Positions 6,625 to 12,467 of a stretch of DNA of 13,523 nucleotides are shown in pieces; position 1 is the first letter of the stretch; each line of letters opens with the position of its first letter. Where the stretch lies: positions 1 through 13,523 of the forward strand of contig JAEWLX010000059.1 in assembly GCA_023457325.1 (NCBI GenBank), given 5' to 3'. Source of the stretch: Bacillota bacterium (GTDB lineage Bacteria; Bacillota_I; Bacilli_A; RFN20; CAG-826). The notes beneath the pieces are model-generated. The model had not been told where the DNA came from. It did not search any database and was given only the letters and a program-made list of their open reading frames with translations. A program made the position numbers and the translations under genes.

Positions 6625-7665
6625 ATGGAAAAAAAACTAGCAAAACTCGATCAATTAAAAGACAAAATATCTGAGGCAATTAGTAGTGCCACAACGCGTA
6701 GCGCTCTTGTTGAAGTTAAAAATGTTCACCTGTCTAAAAAAGCTGACATTAACAATATGATGTCTTTAATTAAAAATTTGTCGGGAGAAGATAAAGCCAA
6801 ATTTGGCCAAAAAATCAACACGATTAGACAGGATTTACTCTTAGCCTTTGATGAGAAGATGAACCTTTTTACTGAGCAAGAGGTTGCAAAAAAACTCGCT
6901 AACGAAAAAATTGATATCACCTTGCCAGGAGTAAAAAATATCGCTGGTGCTACGAATCCTTTTTTCATCGTTCGTGATGAGATATTGGATATATTTATTA
7001 ATATGGGTTACGAAGTAAAAGAAGGGCGCGATGTAGAAAGCGACCACTATAATTTTGAACTGATGAATATTCCAAAGAATCACCCTTCTCGTGATATGCA
7101 GGATTCATTCTATATTAGCGAAAATTTACTTTTGCGAACTCATACATCACCCGCTCAAGCACGTGCTATGGAAGAAAAAAAGGGCGAGATGATCAAAGTC
7201 GTTTGCCCCGGCAAGTGCTATCGCCGCGATAACGACGATATGACGCATTCTCATCAATTTAGTCAAGTTGAAGGTCTACTTGTTGGTAAAGATATTAATC
7301 TTGCTCATTTAAAAGCCACACTTGATTTATTCATTAAGAAAATGTTTGGAGCAAAACGCGAGATCCGCTTAGTCAGTTCATATTTCCCCTTTACCGAACC
7401 TTCAGTCGAAGTTCAGGTTTCGTGTGCCGAATGTGGGGGAAAAGGTTGCCCAACATGCAAGGATACAGGTTATATTGAAATTCTTGGTGCTGGTATGGTT
7501 CATCCTAACGTTTTGAAAATGTCTGGTTATGATCCAGAGGTCTATTCTGGTTTTGCCTTTGGCATCGGCATTGAACGAGTAGCAATGCTTCGCTATAAAG
7601 TGGATGATATTCGGCGCTTTTATCAAAACGATATTCGCTTCTTGAAACAGTTTGTTAGAAAGTAG
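6625..7665 (+). CDS. pheS: Phenylalanine--tRNA ligase alpha subunit
   Basis: This 346-residue catalytic subunit belongs to the alpha2beta2 class II synthetase that charges tRNA-Phe. An N-terminal coiled-coil region (about residues 1-90) would contact the tRNA. The catalytic domain starts near NPFFIVRDEILDIF. It has HPSRDMQDSFY (H153), LLRTHTSPAQAR (R171), motif 2 GKCYRRDNDDMTHSHQFSQVEG, and motif 3 GFAFGIGIERVAMLRY. A CxxC-x4-CxxC cluster (C267, C270, C275, C278) just before GYIEILGAGMVHP is seen in many Bacillota PheS proteins. The start is ATG 6625, 8 bases after AGGAG at 6612-6616. The open frame reaches back to an ATG at 6568 inside the T-box antiterminator, which cannot be a real start. 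Expression should rise when tRNA-Phe is uncharged. Confidence 0.97.
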   Translation: MEKKLAKLDQLKDKISEAISSATTRSALVEVKNVHLSKKADINNMMSLIKNLSGEDKAKFGQKINTIRQDLLLAFDEKMNLFTEQEVAKKLANEKIDITLPGVKNIAGATNPFFIVRDEILDIFINMGYEVKEGRDVESDHYNFELMNIPKNHPSRDMQDSFYISENLLLRTHTSPAQARAMEEKKGEMIKVVCPGKCYRRDNDDMTHSHQFSQVEGLLVGKDINLAHLKATLDLFIKKMFGAKREIRLVSSYFPFTEPSVEVQVSCAECGGKGCPTCKDTGYIEILGAGMVHPNVLKMSGYDPEVYSGFAFGIGIERVAMLRYKVDDIRRFYQNDIRFLKQFVRK

Positions 7666-7674
7666 GAAAAAACG

Positions 7675-10074
7675 ATGAAAGTAAGTCTCAATTGGATAAA
7701 AAAGTATATAAATATTGATGATATTTCACCAGAAGAATTAGCTGATCGTTTGACATTTGCCGGCGTTGAAGTCGAAGCTTTTGAAAAACTTTCAACAGCG
7801 ACAAATCTCGTTATTGGCGAAGTTGTTGAATGCTACCCTCTACCGGAAAGCAATCATCTCTCGCTAACTAAAGTTAACACCGGAAATAAAAACGGATTAC
7901 TTCAAATTGTTTGCGGTGCTCCTAATGTTCGCGTCGGTATAAAAGTAATTGTCGCTCTCGACGGGGCTCTTTTACCTGGCGGCAAGATCACAAAGGGAAA
8001 AATTCGCGGTGTCGAAAGCCAAGGCATGATTTGCTCATTGTTAGAACTTGGTGTCGATGCCAAATTTTTAAACGAAAAACAAATTTCGGGCATTGAAGAG
8101 TTAGATGAAGATGCTGTCGTTGGAAATGAGGAAGTTCTCAAATATTTAGGACTAGATGATACGATTTTGGATTTGAAACTTCTGGCTAATCGCAGCGATT
8201 TGCATAGCGTTTTTAATGTCGCTCGTGAAATAGGCACTTTATATCAACGTGAAGTTAAAGAAGAAAAATGGCTTTTGCCAAAGGCAAGCAAATCATCGTT
8301 TGTCGTATCTTCACTAACGAAGTCCTGTCCGCAGTTTTCATCTCGCATCATCAAAAAGATTAAAGTAGGACCCTCGCCAAAATGGCTTAAGCAAGCTTTA
8401 CAAAGCATGGGTGTTCGCTCGATTAATAACATTGTTGATATTGGTAACTACATTATGCTTTTAACTGGTCAACCCTTGCATATGTATGATCTAGATCGCT
8501 TGCCAAAACAAGAATTGATTATTAAAGATGATTATGTCGGTGTTTTTAAAGCCCTTGACGAGCAGGATTATCAAGTGCAAAAAGGCGATATTGTCATTAC
8601 CAGTGGCGGAAAAGTCATGTGTCTTGGCGGCATTATGGGCTCTCTTGAATCTGCGGTCGATGAGCAGACGAGTAATATTGTGGTGGAAGTAGCAAATTTT
8701 GCATTTGATGCCATTCGGCGCACCTCAGTAAGGTTAGCACTTGCCAGTGATTCATCCTCGCGTTTTATTAAGGGTATTAATCCATATCAATATGAAGATG
8801 TAATCAACAAAGCAACGGCGATGATTATCGACCTTTGTAAAACAAAGGATATCGAAAGTATCGTGACATATGACTCAAGAGAAGATAAAACACCACCGCG
8901 AATCGAAACCTCAGTTTCTTATATTAACAACCGCTTAGGCACGAATTTCTTGCAACAAGAAATTATCGAGACGCTTAAGCGCGACTATCTCGATGTTGAA
9001 GTGTTGAATCGCGATGAGTTTGTGGCCAAAATTCCTGAGTGGAGAATCGATATAACTGGGCCGGCTGATATTTGTGAGGAAGTCATTCGCATTATCGGCT
9101 TAGATAAAATAAATGGCGTCTTACCTTCTTTACAAGTCACTGTTGGCGGTTATCCAAGAGATAAACAACTAATTAGAGTCGTGCGCAATTATTTGACAGG
9201 CCACGGACTTGATGAAGTAGTCACTTACTCATTAGTTAGAAAAGACGAACTAGAAGGTTTTCGTCATTTAGTTAAGGGCGAAGCCTATCGTTTAATCAAC
9301 CCTTTGACTGATGAGCACGAATATTTACGACTCAGCATTATGCCATCGCTACTAAAAGTCGCTTCCTATAATTTAGCTAGAGGGCAAAAGGATTTAGCCA
9401 TTTACGAAGTAAGTGATATAGATAGCGATAAGTATAGTGGACTTAGATTAGGGGTAGTTCTTGTTGGTAACGACCTCTATCAGCAACAACTTCAGAAAAT
9501 TCCATATACTTTCTACCATTTAAAAGGACTATTTGAAGGAATTGTTCATACGCTCGGCATTAAGCAATCACGCTATCAATTAGAGCGCGTCTTAGAAAGC
9601 GAAAAAGAACTCCATCCTGGTCGCTCGGCATTAGTGAAAGTTAATGGTAAGGTTATTGGTTATCTTGGAGAGCTTCATCCACAAGCGATCAGCGGACATG
9701 AATTAGGAAAAAACAAAGTTTTTGCGATGGAAATCGATCTTGGTGTTTTACTTGAAATCGAAACTGGACAGACGGTCTTTAAATCGTTTTCGCGTTACCC
9801 AGCAATCAAACGAGATTTATCGTTTGTCGTCGAACAAAAAGTTGATGTTCACCAAATCATGAAGACAATCTCCTCTGTAAGCAAAATGATAAAAAGCGTC
9901 GATATCTTCGATGTTTATATCGGACAAGGAATTCCTGACGGAAAAAAATCAATCGCCTTAACAATTACTTATGAAGACGATGAAAAAACATTGAAAGATG
10001 AAGAAGTTATCGAAGTAGAAAAGAAAGCCCTTGATTTGTTGGAGAAAAAATTCGCGGTTATCCTTCGGACATAA
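7675..10074 (+). CDS. pheT: Phenylalanine--tRNA ligase beta subunit
   Basis: This 799-residue protein has full family length. In order, the domains are: an N-terminal OB-fold tRNA-binding domain (about 40-150, with VIGEVVECYPLPESNHL and QGMICSLLELG); the B3/B4 editing domain (about 205-380, with SINNIVDIGNYIMLLTGQPLHMYD); B5 (about 400-475, ending CEEVIRIIGLDKI); the catalytic-like core (about 480-690, with LINPLTDEHEYLRLS and HPGRSA); and the FDX-ACB anticodon-binding domain (about 705-799, SRYPAIKRDLSFVV). It pairs with PheS, edits mischarged Tyr-tRNA and holds the tRNA. AGGAA at 7664-7668 overlaps the pheS stop and lies 6 bases before the ATG. It shares the T-box-controlled transcript with pheS. 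Confidence 0.97.
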   Translation: MKVSLNWIKKYINIDDISPEELADRLTFAGVEVEAFEKLSTATNLVIGEVVECYPLPESNHLSLTKVNTGNKNGLLQIVCGAPNVRVGIKVIVALDGALLPGGKITKGKIRGVESQGMICSLLELGVDAKFLNEKQISGIEELDEDAVVGNEEVLKYLGLDDTILDLKLLANRSDLHSVFNVAREIGTLYQREVKEEKWLLPKASKSSFVVSSLTKSCPQFSSRIIKKIKVGPSPKWLKQALQSMGVRSINNIVDIGNYIMLLTGQPLHMYDLDRLPKQELIIKDDYVGVFKALDEQDYQVQKGDIVITSGGKVMCLGGIMGSLESAVDEQTSNIVVEVANFAFDAIRRTSVRLALASDSSSRFIKGINPYQYEDVINKATAMIIDLCKTKDIESIVTYDSREDKTPPRIETSVSYINNRLGTNFLQQEIIETLKRDYLDVEVLNRDEFVAKIPEWRIDITGPADICEEVIRIIGLDKINGVLPSLQVTVGGYPRDKQLIRVVRNYLTGHGLDEVVTYSLVRKDELEGFRHLVKGEAYRLINPLTDEHEYLRLSIMPSLLKVASYNLARGQKDLAIYEVSDIDSDKYSGLRLGVVLVGNDLYQQQLQKIPYTFYHLKGLFEGIVHTLGIKQSRYQLERVLESEKELHPGRSALVKVNGKVIGYLGELHPQAISGHELGKNKVFAMEIDLGVLLEIETGQTVFKSFSRYPAIKRDLSFVVEQKVDVHQIMKTISSVSKMIKSVDIFDVYIGQGIPDGKKSIALTITYEDDEKTLKDEEVIEVEKKALDLLEKKFAVILRT

Positions 10075-10076
10075 AT

Positions 10077-10583
10077 ATGATTATTTCGAAATCAAAGCTG
10101 CTTTTAGAAAAAACAATTCCTATTGAGAAGAATTTTGTTTTTGACACACAAACATTTCCGGTTAAAAAACCTTTACTTGCAATTAAAAAATGCTTTGGAA
10201 ATATTGAAATAACAAAATATCGCAAGGTAATAAGGATGAATATCGATTTGGATGTTGTCGTTAGTCTTGAATGTTCATATACATTAGAGCCTTTTAACCA
10301 TGAATTGAAAATTCATGAAGAAGTAATAATAAGCGATAGTTTTGATCCGGATGCCGAATCAATCGTCATCGAAGGCGATTTGATAAATCTAGAGCAAATA
10401 CTCTACGCCGTTATTTCCGCAAGCTTACCACTCAAACCAGTGAAACCAGGGGCTAAGTTACCAAAAAGCGGTGAGGGCTATCGCGTATTAAACGATGAGC
10501 AATTAGCCAAGGATCGCTCGATAAGTGGGGATTCACGATTTGCAAAACTTGATGATTTTGATTTCGAAGACAATGATTTATAA
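10077..10583 (+). CDS. DUF177/YceD (YlbN-like) family protein
   Basis: This 168-residue protein resembles the DUF177 family, linked to 23S rRNA and large-subunit biogenesis and usually encoded just before rpmF (L32). Visible family features are the LECSYTLEPFNHELKIHEEVI strand block, an acidic EGDLINLEQILYAVISASLPLKPV segment, and the GAKLPKSGEGYRVLNDEQ tail typical of Bacillota. The CxRCL pair is reduced to CSYTL, so the second cysteine is absent. The C-terminus is very acidic (DDFDFEDNDL). The ATG lies 2 bases after the pheT stop with no clear Shine-Dalgarno sequence, so translation probably depends on coupling to pheT. No rpmF follows; instead a terminator closes the pheST unit. The family assignment rests on a pattern match and is moderately secure; the molecular activity is not established here. 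Confidence 0.75.
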   Translation: MIISKSKLLLEKTIPIEKNFVFDTQTFPVKKPLLAIKKCFGNIEITKYRKVIRMNIDLDVVVSLECSYTLEPFNHELKIHEEVIISDSFDPDAESIVIEGDLINLEQILYAVISASLPLKPVKPGAKLPKSGEGYRVLNDEQLAKDRSISGDSRFAKLDDFDFEDNDL

Positions 10584-10623
10584 TGCTAATAAAATACTAA
10601 AAATATACTAATGAATATTTGCT

Positions 10624-10639
10624 GTTTAATTTATTAAAC
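10624..10639. repeat. Short AT-rich inverted repeat
   Basis: GTTTAAT and ATTAAAC are perfectly complementary around TT. It lies between the DUF177 stop and the terminator. It could be a protein-binding dyad or chance in AT-rich DNA. Confidence 0.3.
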
Positions 10640-10655
10640 ACTCATGCCTCTATAT

Positions 10656-10684
10656 GTCCTGGCGCTAGCGTTAGGACTTTTTTT
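10656..10684 (+). terminator. Intrinsic terminator closing the pheST-DUF177 unit
   Basis: GTCCTGGCG (10656-10664) pairs with CGTTAGGAC (10669-10677) in a 9-bp stem with two G-U pairs and a CTAG loop. Seven Ts follow (10678-10684). It is the strongest terminator-like hairpin in the window. It ends the upstream unit only a few bases before the mraZ promoter. Confidence 0.93.
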
Positions 10685-10688
10685 GGTG

Positions 10689-10718
10689 TTTACACACTGA
10701 ATTTGATGTGCGTATAAT
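10689..10718 (+). promoter_or_regulatory. mraZ promoter
   Basis: TTTACA (10689-10694) and a perfect TATAAT (10713-10718) are separated by 18 bases. A start near 10725 would place the three MraZ boxes at about +4 to +29, in the transcribed leader. The -35 begins only 5 bases after the preceding terminator's T run. Confidence 0.85.
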
Positions 10719-10727
10719 ATGGGTGCT

Positions 10728-10753
10728 AAGTGGTTGAAAGTGGAGGTAAGTGG
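10728..10753 (+). promoter_or_regulatory. MraZ operator: three AAGTGG direct repeats at 10-bp spacing
   Basis: AAGTGG occurs at 10728-10733, 10738-10743 and 10748-10753, an exact 10-bp period, so all three face the same side of the helix. Published MraZ sites are short direct repeats in the mraZ leader (TGGGN-type in Escherichia coli, AAAGTGG-type in Mollicutes), and this matches the latter. The ring-shaped MraZ oligomer binds such repeats with successive subunits. The second box overlaps the mraZ Shine-Dalgarno GGAGGT (10742-10747), and the third lies between it and the ATG. Confidence 0.88.
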
Positions 10754-10758
10754 TAAGT

Positions 10759-11184
10759 ATGTTCTTTGGAAGCTATTCTCACACCCTCGATAACAAAGGT
10801 CGCCTCGTTATTCCCAGCAAAATGCGGAATGAAGCAGGCGGTCGTCTTTACATTCTCAAGGGCTACGAAGGGTCTTTAAGTGTTTACAAAGAATCCGACT
10901 TTCAAAAATTGACCGTTGCCTTAGAAAATCTTCCCTTCAATCAAAAAGATTCTCGCGATGTGCAAAGGATTGCGCTCGCTAGTGTCGTTGAACTCGAAGT
11001 CGACGCTCAAGGCCGCATTCAATTACCGAGTAGATTATTAAGCGATTTTAAAATATCACGTAGTGTCATCGTTGTTGGTGTTATTAATCATATTGAAATT
11101 TGGGACTCTGAAGCTTGGAACAACTATCTTAAGCAAAATGAGAAAGATTACGAAGCCAAGGCCGAAAAACTGCCCGTCCAATAG
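10759..11184 (+). CDS. mraZ: Transcriptional regulator MraZ
   Basis: This 141-residue protein is of usual length for the DNA-binding autoregulator at the head of the division cluster. It has two AbrB-like half domains with the signature motifs DNKGRLVIPSKMR (from D11) and DAQGRIQLPSRLL (from D82). These form the ring-shaped oligomer that binds repeated boxes. The start MFFGSYSHTLD matches the family's usual N-terminus. I chose ATG 10759 because GGAGGT (10742-10747) lies 11 bases upstream; the in-frame GTG at 10750 is only 2 bases from that site and falls inside the third MraZ box. The stop is 3 bases before rsmH. With boxes downstream of the predicted transcription start, autorepression is the simplest reading, though in some Mollicutes MraZ is reported to activate. 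Confidence 0.96.
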   Translation: MFFGSYSHTLDNKGRLVIPSKMRNEAGGRLYILKGYEGSLSVYKESDFQKLTVALENLPFNQKDSRDVQRIALASVVELEVDAQGRIQLPSRLLSDFKISRSVIVVGVINHIEIWDSEAWNNYLKQNEKDYEAKAEKLPVQ

Positions 11185-11187
11185 CTT

Positions 11188-12129
11188 ATGGACCAGCACA
11201 TACCTGTCTTATTAGACGAAGCCATTTCCGCTCTTAACATCAAAGCAAATGGCATATATATCGACCTCACATTAGGAAGAGCAGGGCACGCCAGTGAAGT
11301 GTTGGCCCGTCTCAATCGTAAAGGGAAACTCATCGGTATCGATCAAGACATTCACGCGATCGAAAATTCGAAAATCACCCTTTCTAAAATTGGTAGTAAC
11401 TTCGAGACAGTGCACGAAAACTTTCGTAACTTCAAAGAAGTTCTATATACACTCAACATTCAGAAAGTTGATGGGATCTTGATGGATCTCGGTGTCTCCT
11501 CTCCCCAATTCGATGATTCCGAGCGCGGCTTCTCGTATCGCAGTAATGCCCGCCTCGACATGCGAATGGATGAGCGCAATTCATTAACGGCCTATGAGAT
11601 TGTGAATTCTTATAGTGTCACGGACTTGACGCGCATCTTTGGAGAATATGGCGAAGATAAATACGCTTATCAAGTCGCCAGGAAGATAGCTGAAGCGCGA
11701 ATTAATGCGCCCATTGAGACAACTCAGCAACTTGTCGACCTCATCAAGTCGGCTAAGCCGATGAAGGAACTAGCTAAAAAAGGACATCCCGCCAAGCAAA
11801 TATTTCAAGCCTTGCGTATCGAAGTAAATGATGAACTGGGAGCCCTGGAGACTACGATTAAGGACGCACTTAAACTCCTAAATGTCGGTGGTCGGCTAGT
11901 TGTTATTTCCTTCCAATCGCTTGAAGATCGTCTGATTAAAGAAGCCTTTCGCAAAGCAACGATTATCGAAGGAACAAGACGTAATGTCTTTGCTCTTCCA
12001 AGCGAAGAAGAATTGCCAAAATTCCGTCTAATTAACCGTAAAATCATCACCCCGTCAGCTAAAGAATTAGCATATAACCCTCGGTCACATAGTGCCAAAC
12101 TTAGAGCAATTGAAAGAATTAAGGAATAG
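11188..12129 (+). CDS. rsmH: 16S rRNA (cytosine(1402)-N4)-methyltransferase RsmH (MraW)
   Basis: This 313-residue protein matches the family length. It methylates N4 of C1402 in the 30S decoding centre using S-adenosylmethionine. Visible landmarks are HIPVLLDEAI, the SAM loop YIDLTLGRAGHASEVL (D26, G30, G33), GIDQD, LMDLGVSSPQFDDSERGFSY, LDMRMD, the HPAKQIFQALRIEVNDEL signature, and RSHSAKLRAIER near the end. The ISFHSLEDR motif reads ISFQSLEDR, with Q243 in place of the common histidine. The SAM loop reads GRAGHAS rather than the common GxGGHS. No Shine-Dalgarno sequence lies before ATG 11188, which is 3 bases after the mraZ stop, so translation is probably coupled. It is co-transcribed with mraZ under the MraZ operator. 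Confidence 0.97.
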   Translation: MDQHIPVLLDEAISALNIKANGIYIDLTLGRAGHASEVLARLNRKGKLIGIDQDIHAIENSKITLSKIGSNFETVHENFRNFKEVLYTLNIQKVDGILMDLGVSSPQFDDSERGFSYRSNARLDMRMDERNSLTAYEIVNSYSVTDLTRIFGEYGEDKYAYQVARKIAEARINAPIETTQQLVDLIKSAKPMKELAKKGHPAKQIFQALRIEVNDELGALETTIKDALKLLNVGGRLVVISFQSLEDRLIKEAFRKATIIEGTRRNVFALPSEEELPKFRLINRKIITPSAKELAYNPRSHSAKLRAIERIKE

Positions 12130-12131
12130 AA

Positions 12132-12314
12132 ATGAAAGACAAACTCGTCAAATTTAATCGCAAGGCACCTTATTATCGCTTCAAAAGAGCGTTGATTATC
12201 TTTTCGATTTTGGCGCTGGTCGCTGTAGCCGTCTCTATCCCTTTAAGTTTAAAAATTGCAGCCAGTCAGGCCGAGGCAAATCAAAACGATATTACCGAAT
12301 TGGTCGACGAATAA
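12132..12314 (+). CDS. 60-residue single-pass membrane protein in the FtsL position
   Basis: I do not recognise this protein by sequence. It has a lysine/arginine-rich N-terminus (about residues 1-19), one hydrophobic segment (about 20-44, from RALIIFSILALVAVAVSI), and a short polar, acidic C-terminus (AEANQNDITELVDE). The layout is N-in, C-out. AAGGAA at 12121-12126 lies 5 bases before the ATG and runs into the rsmH TAG stop at 12127-12129; the gap is only 2 bases. In many bacteria the gene after rsmH is ftsL, which has the same topology, but FtsL usually has a longer outer coiled coil of about 50 residues. This could be a shortened FtsL analogue or an unrelated small membrane protein. A terminator follows within 35 bases, so it is the last gene of its unit and is not truncated by the window. 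Confidence 0.8.
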   Translation: MKDKLVKFNRKAPYYRFKRALIIFSILALVAVAVSIPLSLKIAASQAEANQNDITELVDE

Positions 12315-12327
12315 AACTGATCATCAT

Positions 12328-12347
12328 GGACGGACCTCCCTCCATCC
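12328..12347 (+). other. Hairpin with a CCTCCC loop before the terminator
   Basis: GGACGGA (12328-12334) pairs with TCCATCC (12341-12347), with one C/A mismatch, around the loop CCTCCC. No T run follows directly; the next base pairs belong to the terminator hairpin. The loop resembles the anti-Shine-Dalgarno core of 16S rRNA. It may stabilise the 3' end or be regulatory. Confidence 0.5.
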
Positions 12348-12348
12348 G

Positions 12349-12374
12349 AGCTGCATCAATTGATGCGGCTTTTT
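12349..12374 (+). terminator. Intrinsic terminator after the mraZ-rsmH-membrane protein unit
   Basis: AGCTGCATC (12349-12357) pairs with GATGCGGCT (12362-12370) in a 9-bp stem with one T-G pair around AATT, and T12370-T12374 form the T run. Its place inside a division cluster is notable, because it separates rsmH and the small membrane protein from ftsA. Confidence 0.88.
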
Positions 12375-12417
12375 ATTACCTTAGTTCTTTTCTAGGACAA
12401 TTTTATGTAAATTGCCT

Positions 12418-12446
12418 TTGCTACATTCGAACTTTATATATATAAT
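12418..12446 (+). promoter_or_regulatory. ftsA promoter
   Basis: TTGCTA (12418-12423) and TATAAT (12441-12446) have the optimal 17-base spacing; a second TATAAT overlaps at 12446-12451. The start would be near 12453, leaving a leader of about 15 bases with no Shine-Dalgarno sequence. No AAGTGG box is present, so MraZ control of this promoter is not indicated. Confidence 0.8.
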
Positions 12447-12467
12447 ATAATTCAGAATAATCACTAT

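Noticed and set aside
10584..10755. Possible rpmF (ribosomal protein L32) after the DUF177 gene
   Set aside because: The space holds a terminator and promoter, and no frame encodes the basic, cysteine-containing L32 pattern.
10750..10758. GTG start adding three residues to MraZ
   Set aside because: It is only 2 bases from GGAGGT and lies within the third MraZ box. The family N-terminus matches ATG 10759.
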